64,000 nucleotides of DNA, from contig JABJAH010000066.1 in NCBI GenBank assembly GCA_018666155.1, positions 1 to 64,000 on the forward strand. The letters run 5' to 3'. Below, piece by piece: positions 18,946 through 27,982 of the stretch (positions are counted from its first letter, which is position 1; each line of letters starts with the position of its first letter). Below the pieces are notes generated by a model, which did not search any database, was not told where the DNA came from, and worked only from the letters and a program-made list of their open reading frames with translations. The DNA comes from Rhodospirillaceae bacterium. Lineage in GTDB: Bacteria; Pseudomonadota; Alphaproteobacteria; Rhodospirillales; Rhodospirillaceae. Made by a program: the position numbers and the translations under genes.

Positions 18946-19335
18946 GTGAATGTCGACGAGTCCTCGGACCAAGCTGCTTCACTTTTACGGGTTGCTTTTA
19001 CCGCGCGATGTCCTCGCTGTGGCGAAGGCAACCTGTTTGACGGTTACCTCACCGTAGCGAAAGCCTGCAGTGCTTGCGGGCTAGGCCTTGCCGGGAATGA
19101 TACTGGCGACGGGCCAGCATTTTTTATCATGCTACCCCTCTGTATTATTATCGCTGTCTTGGCGCTTCTAACGGATATCAATTTTCGACCGCCAATGTGG
19201 GTGCATATGACCCTATGGCCGTTGGTCATCATCGCCGCCGTTATGCTTACGTTACGGCCAGTTAAGGCTGTCATGATTGCGCTGCAGTACCGTCATCGCG
19301 ATGTCGAGCACATCGACAAATCTGGCCAGCAATAA
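18946..19335 (+). CDS. DUF983 family membrane protein
   Basis: A 129-residue protein. An N-terminal pair of CxxC motifs (CPRCGEGNLFDGYL and CSACGL) suggests a small zinc site, followed by GNDTGDGPAFFIML and two membrane helices. DUF983 genes follow subunit III in many alphaproteobacterial cox operons, often before SURF1, but no SURF1 gene is present here. The start is a GTG at 18946 without a strong ribosome binding site, so it may depend on translation of the gene before it. Its role in oxidase assembly is inferred from position. Confidence 0.88.
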   Translation: MNVDESSDQAASLLRVAFTARCPRCGEGNLFDGYLTVAKACSACGLGLAGNDTGDGPAFFIMLPLCIIIAVLALLTDINFRPPMWVHMTLWPLVIIAAVMLTLRPVKAVMIALQYRHRDVEHIDKSGQQ

Positions 19336-19370
19336 AAAAAGGCGCCCCCACACCTACGCATGGGGACGCC
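19334..19370 (-). terminator. Rho-independent terminator of amt
   Basis: On the minus strand a ten-pair stem with one mismatch (19361-19370 with 19341-19350) is followed by seven T (19340-19334). It lies 22 bases after the amt stop. It touches the last codons of the convergent DUF983 gene; read from that side it lacks a T run. Confidence 0.85.
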
Positions 19371-19391
19371 CGCATCCATTGTCCGGCATAG

Positions 19392-20606
19392 CTACCTGAG
19401 CTGAACGCCGTCCTCTGGGTTTGAGCTGATCTGGTGGATCGACAGATCAGCTCCGGCGAACTCTTCTTCTTCAGTGAGTCGTATTCCAACCGTTGCCTTG
19501 AGCAGACCATAGACAGCAAAGCCACCAATTAGCGCAACCGCGACACCAAACAGTGATCCCACCAGCTGGGACATAAACGTGACACCACCCATGCCGCCGA
19601 GCGCCTCAAGACCGAATACGCCGCAGAGAATACCGCCAAGCAGCCCACACATTCCGTGCAGAGGCCAAACGCCAAGTACATCGTCAATCTTCCACTTGTT
19701 TTGGCACTGGTTAAAGCCCCAGACAAATAGAGCGCCGGCCATAGCGCCTGTCACCGCGGCTCCTATAGGGTGCATTACATTCGATCCCGCGCAGACGGCA
19801 ACGAGGCCGGCCAGGGCACCGTTGTGGACGAAACCAGGATCATTCTTACTCACGACCAATGCGGCGAGAATGCCGCCTACCATGGCCATGAGAGAGTTGA
19901 CAGCAACCAGCCCCGTCACGCCTTCAACACCTTGCGCACTCATAACGTTGAACCCGAACCAACCGACAGACAGTATCCACGCACCGAGAGCGAGCCAGGG
20001 GATAGATGACGGGGGCATCGCCTGCAATCGACCGTCAGCGCGGTAGCGACCATTCCGTGCACCGAGCATGATAACCGCTGCCAGAGCAATCCAACCGCCC
20101 ATGGCATGGACAACAATCGAGCCAGCAAAATCATTGAATGGAGCACCGAACGTCGCTTCCATGAAATCCTGGAAACCAAAATTGCCGTTCCAGACCATCC
20201 CCTCGAAGAGCGGATAGATAAAAGCCACCAACAATACTGTGGCAACCAGCTGAGGATAAAACCGAGCCCGCTCCGCAATCCCCCCTGAGATAATGGCGGG
20301 GATCGCCGCCGCGAATGTCAGCAAGAAGAAGAACTTGACCAGATCGTAGCCTTGAGGAGCGTAGCCTTCCCCCGTATCCCCGCTGATCACAGATGCCGCG
20401 CTTAAGAAATCCATGCCGTAAGCGATCGTGTAGCCGATAAAGAAATACGCCAATGTCGAGCCCGCGAAATCGACCATGATTTTTACCAGAGCATTAACCT
20501 GGTTTTTCTTGCGGACCGTACCGACTTCCAGAAAAGCGAACCCTGCGTGCATTGCCAGCACCATGATTGCGCCCATCAGAACAAAAAAGACGTCATTTCC
20601 AGCCAT
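19392..20606 (-). CDS. amt: Ammonium transporter
   Basis: A 404-residue Amt/Rh family protein with about 11 membrane helices, moving ammonium across the inner membrane. The twin pore histidines are visible in IVVHAMGGW and WPLHGMCGLLGG. Other blocks are AFLEVGTVRKKN near the start and the GARNGRY loop. I chose the ATG at 20606 (GGGAA upstream) over upstream ATG/GTG codons in the same frame. There is no glnK/glnB gene next to it, which is unusual for amt. Terminated by a strong hairpin. Confidence 0.92.
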   Translation of the reverse strand: MAGNDVFFVLMGAIMVLAMHAGFAFLEVGTVRKKNQVNALVKIMVDFAGSTLAYFFIGYTIAYGMDFLSAASVISGDTGEGYAPQGYDLVKFFFLLTFAAAIPAIISGGIAERARFYPQLVATVLLVAFIYPLFEGMVWNGNFGFQDFMEATFGAPFNDFAGSIVVHAMGGWIALAAVIMLGARNGRYRADGRLQAMPPSSIPWLALGAWILSVGWFGFNVMSAQGVEGVTGLVAVNSLMAMVGGILAALVVSKNDPGFVHNGALAGLVAVCAGSNVMHPIGAAVTGAMAGALFVWGFNQCQNKWKIDDVLGVWPLHGMCGLLGGILCGVFGLEALGGMGGVTFMSQLVGSLFGVAVALIGGFAVYGLLKATVGIRLTEEEEFAGADLSIHQISSNPEDGVQLR

Positions 20607-20901
20607 TTTATATATTCCCATGTTGTGGATCGGCCCATTGATCGGGCGCTTGACCTGGTACCTTTCAAAAACCATGCCGTTAGCGATGCTGAAAAATAAT
20701 TATTGTATTCAGAGGCTTACGCAATCTCCCGTTCAGAAAGCATACTTATTGACTAATTTTTGATCACCTGCGCAGAGACCTCAGCTCAATGCGCTGTTTT
20801 TTTAGGCATATAGACCAAAACGAGAACCCACACCGCACCTTTTCGTGGGTGAGCCAAACCGCTACGGTTTGATCAGATATGCAGCCCTATAAGGAACGGT
20901 T
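20607..20901. other. Divergent intergenic region between amt and the Rid gene
   Basis: About 295 bases with the amt promoter on one strand and that of the Rid-rhodanese-usp group on the other. I see no sigma-54 -24/-12 element. Two small inverted repeats are present: ACCCAC/GTGGGT (20826-20850) and the perfect seven-pair CAAACCG-CTA-CGGTTTG (20855-20871), 30 bases before the Rid start. Their role is unknown. Confidence 0.4.
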
Positions 20902-21318
20902 TTGGACCATCTCACCCACATAAATCCGCCTACACTCTCCGACAGCCTTGCGGTCGGCTATTCCCAAGTGGTCGTCGCTGAGCCTGGAAAAATGGTCTTT
21001 GTCGCCGGACAGGTGGGCTGGGACACTAATAGTGAAATGGTCGGCGACGCCTCTTTCTGCACCCAAGCCCGCAAAGCCATTGGTAACGTCCGTATAGCCT
21101 TAGAAGAGGCCGGAGCCACCGGAAACGACGTCACGCTCGTGAAGTATTTCGTTGTCGGCCTCACGGAAGAGCGGATAGGCGAGCTGATAGCTGCCCTCGG
21201 CGAGGCAAAAATCTTCGATCATGAACGCCCCCCGACTGGCACTTTGGTTGGCGTCGAAAAGCTAGCGCGCGAACAATTGTTGATAGAAATCGAAGTTATT
21301 GCAGTCATTCCAGACTGA
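20902..21318 (+). CDS. Rid-family (YjgF/YER057c) protein without the catalytic arginine
   Basis: A 138-residue Rid-superfamily protein with blocks KMVFVAGQVGWD, AIGNVRIALEEAGA and LLIEIEVIAVIP. Authentic RidA imine deaminases have an arginine in a P-A-R-S-like motif before the last strands; here the place reads PTGTLV, so the arginine is missing. It is therefore more likely one of the Rid subgroups without deaminase activity. The start is TTG at 20902, supported by AAGGAA eight bases upstream; no nearby ATG fits. A rhodanese gene follows 36 bases later. Confidence 0.85.
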   Translation: MDHLTHINPPTLSDSLAVGYSQVVVAEPGKMVFVAGQVGWDTNSEMVGDASFCTQARKAIGNVRIALEEAGATGNDVTLVKYFVVGLTEERIGELIAALGEAKIFDHERPPTGTLVGVEKLAREQLLIEIEVIAVIPD

Positions 21319-21354
21319 GATAATTGCACCCCACCTTTGAAAGAGACACCACCG

Positions 21355-21693
21355 ATGACCACCCTACCGCCGGATCAGATTTATTACGTGTCACCTGAAC
21401 AAATAAAGTCGTGGCGTGAAGACGACAGCGCGGTCATCGTCGATGTCCGCGAGCAAAATGAATGGGATGAGTCTCACATTCCAGGTGCAGTTCTTTTGCC
21501 ACTTTCTACGTTTGATCCAGCGGCTGTGCCTGACCCCGGCGATAAACATCTCGTATTTCATTGCCGGTCTGGACGACGCTGCGGCATGGCCTCTGAGAAA
21601 ATGGTGGAGGCCGGCTACGCAGGACAGATAAAGCGGATGGAAGGCGGCTTCCTGGCGTGGGACGCGGCTGGCTATGACAAAGAAAACGGATAG
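21355..21693 (+). CDS. Rhodanese-like sulfurtransferase
   Basis: A 112-residue single-domain rhodanese. The active-site loop starts at Cys70 (CRSGRR). VIVDVREQNEWDESHIPGA is the conserved substrate-side block, and MEGGFLAW the C-terminal one. It can carry a persulfide and move sulfane sulfur. The ATG at 21355 is preferred to an in-frame TTG at 21337. With the sulfite dehydrogenase 600 bases downstream this may be a sulfur-oxidation neighbourhood, but the link is inferred. Confidence 0.9.
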   Translation: MTTLPPDQIYYVSPEQIKSWREDDSAVIVDVREQNEWDESHIPGAVLLPLSTFDPAAVPDPGDKHLVFHCRSGRRCGMASEKMVEAGYAGQIKRMEGGFLAWDAAGYDKENG

Positions 21694-21708
21694 GCACTGC
21701 TGCTCAAC

Positions 21709-22224
21709 ATGAACACGTCAACCACAACTCTTGATAACACCGTCGTTGGGCGCGAAAGCGGTCGCGTCTTTTTAGTCGTCGTCGATGATTCAGATGAACT
21801 CGCAGGCGTCCTGCGGTATGCCTGCAATCGTGCCCGGCACACAGGGGGCAAAATTGCCCTGCTGTATGTGATCGACATGGAGTCCAGTAAGGATTTTCAA
21901 CACTGGCAGTTTGTCGGCAACTTGATGGAAGAGGAAGCGCAGGAAACGGCCGAGAACACCCTGAGCCGCCACGCCGCTCAGATATCTAAGGAATCCGGCA
22001 GTTCGCCTGATCAATACGTCCGTAACGGCAATGTCCAAGATGAACTCTTTCACCTGGTCAAAGAACACCCTGATATCTCTATTCTGCTGTTAGGGTCAGC
22101 GCCAGGCGAGAAACCTGGCCCCCTGGTTGAAGCCGTAACCGGCAAGCACGCCGGTCAAATCGGTATCCCTGTGACCATTGTCCCGGGGTCATTGAGCAAT
22201 GACGAGATAGATCGTTTGACCTGA
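21709..22224 (+). CDS. Universal stress protein family (UspA)
   Basis: A 171-residue single UspA domain. The start of the fold is VFLVVVDDSDELAGVLRYACNRA, and the end has LLLGSAPGEKPGPLVEAVTG leading to IPVTIVPG. The usual ATP-binding glycine pattern before the last strand is only partly kept, so nucleotide binding is uncertain. It lies 15 bases after the rhodanese gene, so the two are probably co-transcribed, with soeA 80 bases further on. The ATG at 21709 lacks a strong ribosome binding site. Confidence 0.83.
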   Translation: MNTSTTTLDNTVVGRESGRVFLVVVDDSDELAGVLRYACNRARHTGGKIALLYVIDMESSKDFQHWQFVGNLMEEEAQETAENTLSRHAAQISKESGSSPDQYVRNGNVQDELFHLVKEHPDISILLLGSAPGEKPGPLVEAVTGKHAGQIGIPVTIVPGSLSNDEIDRLT

Positions 22225-22303
22225 GCCGCCGAACAGCTAAATTCCATTCGAATTAGAAACGCTAGTCTGTTTTTTCACAGGTGCGCGGCAATGGAGAACA
22301 TTT

Positions 22304-25171
22304 ATGCCTTTTCGTGCCCCGGCAGAGAATGACGGCGTTGAAACGTCGCCACCGGTGGCGGACGAGGTCAAAACCACGACCTGCTACATGTGCGCCTGTC
22401 GTTGCGGGATCCGAGTTTTCCTGAAAGACGGCCAGATTCGTTACATTCAGGGCAATCGTGACCACCCGGTCAACAAGGGTGTCCTCTGCGGCAAGGGCGC
22501 CGCTGGCATCATGAACCATTTATCCCCGGCACGACTGCGCAAGCCGTTGAAACGCGTCGGTCCGCGCGGCAGTGGTGACTTTGAAGAAATCGAGTGGGAA
22601 GAAGCCCTCTCAACAGCGACGACATGGCTGAGTGACATCCGCAAGACTGACCCTAAGAAACTCGCCTTCTTCACCGGACGTGATCAAAGCCAATCACTTA
22701 CCGGCTGGTGGGCGAAGCAATACGGGACGCCGAACTTTGCAGCCCACGGCGGATTCTGCTCCGTGAACATGGCTGCCGGTGGTTTGTATTCGATCGGTGG
22801 ATCGTTCTGGGAGTTTGGCGAACCGGATTGGGATCATGCCCGACTCTTCCTGATGTTTGGCGTTGCCGAAGATCACGATTCAAACCCGATCAAAATCGGC
22901 CTCGGTAAACTCAAAGAGCGCGGCGCCAAGGTTGTTGCCATCAATCCTGCTCGCACTGGGTACGCTGCCATCGCTGATGAATGGGTTGGCATCAGGCCTG
23001 GCACGGACGGATTGCTCGTTTTAGCGCTCGTTCATGAGTTATTGCGCGCTGGAAAAATCGACCTCGAGTACCTTCTAAACTACACCAACGCGAGTTGGCT
23101 GGTCCAACAAGAGGCTGGTAGCGAGCAGGATGGCTTATTCCTGCGCGATGACGACGGCGTACCTCTCGTCTGGGATCGAGACCGAGAACAGGCGGTGCCG
23201 CACACAGACGCGTCTGCTAAGGCCTCCCTCTCAGGGCCGGTTGAGGTCAACGGCATCAAAGCCGTGCCGGTTTTTCAATTGATCGCGGACCGCTACACCG
23301 ATGACACCTACGCGCCTGATGCTGTCGCAGAACGGTGCGGGATTGACGCGGAAAAAATCAAAAGCCTCGCCGCAGAAATTGCCGACGCAGCCTTCAATCA
23401 CCCGGTCAGCTTGCCGGTGCCCTGGACGGACAGCAAGGGTACACGCCACGAGACGATGACAGGGCGGCCGGTCGCCATGCACGCCATGCGCGGCATATCG
23501 GCACACAGCAACGGGTTTCAAACCTGCCGGGCGTTGCATCTTCTTCAAATGTTGATCGGCGCGGTCGATACACCGGGCAGTTTTCGCTACAAGCCGCCCT
23601 TCCCAAAACCGGTGCCACCGGGACCGACTCCGGCGGGAAAAGGATCGAGCCCAGAGACACCACTGAACGGAATGCCCCTCGGCTTTCCGACCGGGCCTGA
23701 AGACCTATTGCTCGAAGATGACGGCACGCCTGTGCGCATCGACAAAGCCTTCACATGGGAAAACCCAATGTCTGCCCATGGTGCCATGCATCGTGTCATT
23801 GCAAACGCAGCGGCAGGTGACCCTTACCCAATCGACACCCTGTTCCTGTACATGGCGAATATGGCTTGGAATTCGTCGATGGATACCCAGGGCACACTTG
23901 ATGCACTAACGGCCATTAACCCAGACACCGGCGACTATCGCATCCCGCACATCATCTATAGTGACGCCTACGCCTCGGAAACAATCGCTTACGCCGACCT
24001 CATTCTGCCCGACACAACTTATTTGGAACGCTGGGATTGCATCTCCCTTTTGGACCGTCCCATCAGTGATGCGAACGGTGCTGGAGATGCGATTCGTCAG
24101 CCCATCGTCGAGCCTGACCGCGATGTCCGGCCCTTCCAGACCGTCTTGCTCGATCTTGGTGCCCGTCTCGGGCTACCAGGATTCGTCAATGACGACAGCA
24201 GCCCCAAGTTTCCGGGCGGCTATGCGGACTACATCGTTAATCACCAACGGGCGCCCGGCGTTGGCCCATTGGCTGGGTGGCGCGGCGACGATGGACAAAG
24301 CGATGGCAGAGGCGCGGTAAACCCGGAACAACTAGACCGCTACATTGAGAACGGTTGTTTCTGGCGCGGCGAAATGCCGGTCGAAGCCCGCTACTACAAG
24401 ATGGCCAATAAAGCGTATTTGGATTGGGCCGTCGGTATGGGCTTTCTCGGATCCGCAGACCCTATCGTGATGCAACTGTACTCGGAGCCAGTGCAAAAAT
24501 TCCGTAATGCTGCGCGCGGCCATGGCGTCAATCAGCCGCCCGATCACCTGCGCCAACGCGTCGAACGGGCCTTTGACCCCTTGCCAAGCTGGTATCCAAC
24601 CTACGAAGACGATGCGACGGAACCGGACGCGTTTCCGCTTCACGCGCTAACGCAGCGGCCCATGCATCACTATCACTCTTGGGGATCGCAAAATGCGTGG
24701 CTGCGTCAGATCACGGCACAGAACCGTCTGTTCGTTCATCATGATACGGCTACGAAGCTCGGCATAGCCGACGATGACTGGGTTTGGGTTGAGTCGCGTC
24801 ACAGTCGGGTTAAGGGTCAGGTCAAATTGGTTAACGGCGTCAATCGAGACACGATTTGGACCTGGAATGCGATTGGCAAACGCGGTGGAAATTGGGGATT
24901 AGACAAAGATGCCCCAGAGGTCGAACAAGCTTTTCTCCTCAATCACATTATTCCCGAGAAATTGAGCGACGGTGGGTTATCCAACTCCGACCCCGTCACC
25001 GGGCAAGCAGCCTGGTTTGATCTCCGCGTTCGCATCTATAAGGCAGACCCTGATGAGCAGGGGATAACAGCTCCCTTGTTGGACGCCACGCCAGACCTTC
25101 CCGGTACAAAGCCGTCACCAAAAAGGCTCGACTTTGGGCGCAGCTTTAAAAACCGAGAGACGACCGAATGA
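22304..25171 (+). CDS. soeA: Sulfite dehydrogenase (quinone) molybdopterin subunit, SoeA-like
   Basis: A 955-residue molybdopterin oxidoreductase of the DMSO reductase family. The N-terminal 4Fe-4S site is Cys27-x2-Cys30-x3-Cys34-x27-Cys62, with the CYMCACRCGI sequence typical of SoeA. A cysteine in HGGFCSVNM near residue 150 is the likely molybdenum ligand. There is no twin-arginine signal, so it works in the cytoplasm, as known for SoeABC of Allochromatium and Ruegeria, which oxidises sulfite to sulfate. The two following genes are the iron-sulfur and membrane subunits. A related quinone-linked enzyme for another substrate cannot be excluded. GGAG lies 9 bases before the ATG. Confidence 0.85.
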   Translation: MPFRAPAENDGVETSPPVADEVKTTTCYMCACRCGIRVFLKDGQIRYIQGNRDHPVNKGVLCGKGAAGIMNHLSPARLRKPLKRVGPRGSGDFEEIEWEEALSTATTWLSDIRKTDPKKLAFFTGRDQSQSLTGWWAKQYGTPNFAAHGGFCSVNMAAGGLYSIGGSFWEFGEPDWDHARLFLMFGVAEDHDSNPIKIGLGKLKERGAKVVAINPARTGYAAIADEWVGIRPGTDGLLVLALVHELLRAGKIDLEYLLNYTNASWLVQQEAGSEQDGLFLRDDDGVPLVWDRDREQAVPHTDASAKASLSGPVEVNGIKAVPVFQLIADRYTDDTYAPDAVAERCGIDAEKIKSLAAEIADAAFNHPVSLPVPWTDSKGTRHETMTGRPVAMHAMRGISAHSNGFQTCRALHLLQMLIGAVDTPGSFRYKPPFPKPVPPGPTPAGKGSSPETPLNGMPLGFPTGPEDLLLEDDGTPVRIDKAFTWENPMSAHGAMHRVIANAAAGDPYPIDTLFLYMANMAWNSSMDTQGTLDALTAINPDTGDYRIPHIIYSDAYASETIAYADLILPDTTYLERWDCISLLDRPISDANGAGDAIRQPIVEPDRDVRPFQTVLLDLGARLGLPGFVNDDSSPKFPGGYADYIVNHQRAPGVGPLAGWRGDDGQSDGRGAVNPEQLDRYIENGCFWRGEMPVEARYYKMANKAYLDWAVGMGFLGSADPIVMQLYSEPVQKFRNAARGHGVNQPPDHLRQRVERAFDPLPSWYPTYEDDATEPDAFPLHALTQRPMHHYHSWGSQNAWLRQITAQNRLFVHHDTATKLGIADDDWVWVESRHSRVKGQVKLVNGVNRDTIWTWNAIGKRGGNWGLDKDAPEVEQAFLLNHIIPEKLSDGGLSNSDPVTGQAAWFDLRVRIYKADPDEQGITAPLLDATPDLPGTKPSPKRLDFGRSFKNRETTE

Positions 25172-25926
25172 CCTGTCTCCCCGAAAAAACAACCCGAAAA
25201 CTCGGCTTAGTCATAGACCTCGACACCTGCGTCGGCTGTCACGCCTGCGTCACCAATTGCAAAGAGTGGAATACGGGCGGACACATGGCGCCTCTTACCG
25301 ACACAAACCCCTACGGGGCGGAAGCGGATGGAGTGTGGTTCAATCGGGTTCATAGCTATGAAGTGACGACGCCCGAAGGCAACAGTCAGAGTCTTCACTT
25401 TCCGCGCTCCTGCCTACACTGCGAAGACGCCGCCTGCGTTACCGTGTGCCCGACCGGCGCATCCTACAAGCGCACGTCGGATGGCATTGTTCTCGTCGAT
25501 GAAGACAAATGTATTGGCTGTAAGCTGTGCTCTTGGGCCTGCCCCTACGGTGCACGAGAGTACGACGTCTTTGAAGGTGTGATGAAGAAGTGCACCCTGT
25601 GCGTCGACCGCATCTACAACGAAAATCTCGACCAAGAGGATCGCGTGCCGGCTTGCGTACTGACTTGCCCCACAGGTGCGCGCCATTTCGGTGACCTTGG
25701 TGATCCACAATCCGATGTATCGCGTCTCGTGCGAAAACGTGAGGGCCGCGACCTCATGCCGGAGATGGGATACCAGCCGACCAACAAATATCTGCCGCAA
25801 CGAGAAAAGAGTGGCGCGGCGGGCACAGAGACTAACCAAAGTCCGGCTTTAGCACCATTGGAAGACACCTCCGGGGCCTCTGGTCTATTAGGCTGGGTCG
25901 ATCGTATGCTCGAGCGCATGGACTAG
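25168..25926 (+). CDS. soeB: Sulfite dehydrogenase iron-sulfur subunit, SoeB-like
   Basis: A 252-residue ferredoxin-like protein with four cysteine clusters for four 4Fe-4S centers: CVGCHACVTNC, CLHCEDAACVTVCP, CIGCKLCSWACP, and CTLC with CVLTCP. It carries electrons from the molybdenum subunit to the membrane subunit. No export signal is present, in agreement with cytoplasmic SoeA. The ATG overlaps the soeA stop (ATGA). Confidence 0.88.
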   Translation: MTCLPEKTTRKLGLVIDLDTCVGCHACVTNCKEWNTGGHMAPLTDTNPYGAEADGVWFNRVHSYEVTTPEGNSQSLHFPRSCLHCEDAACVTVCPTGASYKRTSDGIVLVDEDKCIGCKLCSWACPYGAREYDVFEGVMKKCTLCVDRIYNENLDQEDRVPACVLTCPTGARHFGDLGDPQSDVSRLVRKREGRDLMPEMGYQPTNKYLPQREKSGAAGTETNQSPALAPLEDTSGASGLLGWVDRMLERMD

Positions 25927-25936
25927 AGACGAAACA

Positions 25937-26887
25937 ATGCATCCAGCCGCTTCCGTTATTTTATTCACGACTGCGTCCGGTGTCGGCTACGGCATTCTTG
26001 CCCTCGCCCCGCTGCTTGTTGCCTTTGGTCTTTTGCCCGATGACAACCGCTGGCTCGGCGGCGCACTCATGATTCCGGCGCTTGGACTTGTCACGCTTGG
26101 TCTGCTGTCTTCAACCTTTCACCTGGGTCATCCGGAACGGGCCTGGCGCGCATTGAGCCAGTGGAAGTCATCCTGGCTGTCGCGCGAGGGTGTGATGGCG
26201 ATTCTCTCCTACCCGCCTGCTCTTGCTTACGCTTACGCCTGGATCGTTCTTGGCGCTGTCGACGGCCCATGGGTGTGGGCGGGCTTTGCCACAGTTCTGA
26301 CCGCGGTCGGCACCTTGTTTACGACCGGGATGATCTACCGATCTCTCAAGCCGATCCCGGCCTGGGCAACCGACTGGACGGTTGCCGGATATCTGACTCT
26401 CGGCCCGCTGACAGGCTTAGTGGTCATAGTCGCGGTCGCAACCGGCTTCGGTTTGCACCCGGTCCGCTTTCAAACCTTGGCCATCATTCTTGTTATCGCT
26501 GCAGCGGTCGCTAAGAACGCCTATTGGTCCCGCCAGCTCAAAGTATGGGAAGAGCATTCTCAAACCACAGGGGCGGCAGTCGCTTCGCCCGGCAACACGG
26601 TGCGCTCGATTGAATGGCCGCATACGGAAGCCAATTACGTCCTGAAGGAAATGGGATACCGCGTCGCCCGTAAACATGCTGAACCCCTTCGGCATATTAC
26701 CCGGAATTTACTGCTGGTCGCTCCGGCCGCGATATTCTGCGTCCTGCCCTCGATTCTTCCCCTGCCCTATCTGATTTGGGCCGTGATTCCGGGTGCGGTG
26801 CTCACCCTGGCCGGCGTCGTGGTCGAACGCTGGCTGTTCTTCGCTGAAGCGAAGCATGTGGTGAGTCTGTATTACGGGGTCGATTGA
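25937..26887 (+). CDS. soeC: Sulfite dehydrogenase membrane anchor, SoeC/DmsC-like
   Basis: A 316-residue protein with eight or so membrane helices of the DmsC family. SSTFHLGHPERAWRALSQWKSSWLSREG (residues 55-82) is the conserved DmsC block. It should anchor SoeAB to the inner face of the membrane and pass electrons to quinone. It follows soeB by ten bases. Downstream there is no clear terminator. Confidence 0.88.
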   Translation: MHPAASVILFTTASGVGYGILALAPLLVAFGLLPDDNRWLGGALMIPALGLVTLGLLSSTFHLGHPERAWRALSQWKSSWLSREGVMAILSYPPALAYAYAWIVLGAVDGPWVWAGFATVLTAVGTLFTTGMIYRSLKPIPAWATDWTVAGYLTLGPLTGLVVIVAVATGFGLHPVRFQTLAIILVIAAAVAKNAYWSRQLKVWEEHSQTTGAAVASPGNTVRSIEWPHTEANYVLKEMGYRVARKHAEPLRHITRNLLLVAPAAIFCVLPSILPLPYLIWAVIPGAVLTLAGVVVERWLFFAEAKHVVSLYYGVD

Positions 26888-27043
26888 TAGACAGCCCCCT
26901 TCGACCACCCAATTAAGCCCAGAAAACATGCCAATTCCGCTGCCACGCACGCAATTTGTTAACCATTTGAGTCATAGCCTAGACCCTGAAAATTGGTGTG
27001 TACCGACGACTGTGTTCTAGAGCAGTCAGTGAAAAGGTGGCTC

Positions 27044-27370
27044 ATGACGACAGTAGCGAAATATACCGCTCAATTTACCACGGCGGGGCGCCTCACAAGC
27101 ATCGAGAATTGGCTCAAGCAAAACATGAAGGGCCAGTGGTCCTTCAAGCTCGAAAGCGTGTCTGACGACATGTCCAAGAAGAGCTATATGCTCATGTTTG
27201 ACGACGCCATCGACTGCAACGCCTTTAAAATGCGGTTCACGCCAGCTAAACCCGCCGACCCGACCAAGAACAATGGCATTTCGTCAAAAACGCTAGGCCT
27301 CTTGAGTTCAGTCGCAGCCCTGCCTGTAAAAACATGGGTCGCGCTCGGACGCCCCTTCTATCGGGGATAG
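27044..27370 (+). CDS. Hypothetical 108-residue protein
   Basis: I do not recognise the family. It is a small basic protein with no signal peptide or membrane helix. The sequence has IENWLKQNMKGQWSFKLESVSDD and KSYMLMFDDAIDCNAFKMRF, suggesting an alpha/beta fold. The start at 27044 has AAGGTGG upstream; the frame also opens earlier at 26993. It stands alone, about 150 bases after soeC and convergent with a glutathione transferase gene. Confidence 0.6.
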   Translation: MTTVAKYTAQFTTAGRLTSIENWLKQNMKGQWSFKLESVSDDMSKKSYMLMFDDAIDCNAFKMRFTPAKPADPTKNNGISSKTLGLLSSVAALPVKTWVALGRPFYRG

Positions 27371-27394
27371 GGCGCCCAAGGTCTACGACTTTTC

Positions 27395-27982
27395 CTAACC
27401 CTGTCGCGCAACGCAGGTCTTTACCCACGCCGTCATCTTTGGGTACGGCGTAAAGTCGAATCCAATCATATTCAAAGAATTCACCACGCACGCGACATTA
27501 AGGTCAGCGGCGGTGAAGGTATCACCGCCGAGAAACGCGAGATCACTGAGTGTGGTCTCAAGAACATTTAGAACTGGCGGAAGCCTCGCAAGACACGCTT
27601 GTGCTGCTGCTTCATCGCGTGCCGCTTCGGGCTTAAAGATCAACTCAATCAATGCACCGACCGTATGAGGCTCGACTTCCGTCGCTGAGAACACTGTCCA
27701 CTGCACACACGCCGCCTGCCCGACTGCATCGTCAGGCCACAGACCGCCTTTTCCATAGGTCATCGCTAAATAGAGGTTGATGGCCAATGATTCGAACATC
27801 ACCACATCACCATCCCTAAGCGCCGGCACTTTGCCGCCTGGGTTGATGGCGAGAAAGCTTTCGGTTTTCGCTTCCCCTTTAGTGTGGTCAACCATGTCGC
27901 GCTCATATTCAACGCCGAGTTCTTCAAGCATCCAGACGTTGCGCGTGGCCCGTGAGCGGTCGTTTCCGTAAAGCGTAATCAT
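27395..27982 (-). CDS. Glutathione S-transferase family protein (third of three)
   Basis: A 195-residue GST: thioredoxin-like N-terminal domain (MITLYGNDRSRATRNVWMLEELGVEYE, with the GSH-site INPGGKVPALRDGDVVMFESLAI) and a helical C-terminal domain with DLNVACVVNSL. A serine (SRATR) sits where catalytic Ser/Tyr are found. The ATG overlaps the stop of the preceding paralogue (ATGA). The three GSTs share the INPGxKxPxLxDGD and DLNxAC blocks and clearly arose by tandem duplication. Substrate unknown. Confidence 0.9.
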   Translation of the reverse strand: MITLYGNDRSRATRNVWMLEELGVEYERDMVDHTKGEAKTESFLAINPGGKVPALRDGDVVMFESLAINLYLAMTYGKGGLWPDDAVGQAACVQWTVFSATEVEPHTVGALIELIFKPEAARDEAAAQACLARLPPVLNVLETTLSDLAFLGGDTFTAADLNVACVVNSLNMIGFDFTPYPKMTAWVKTCVARQG

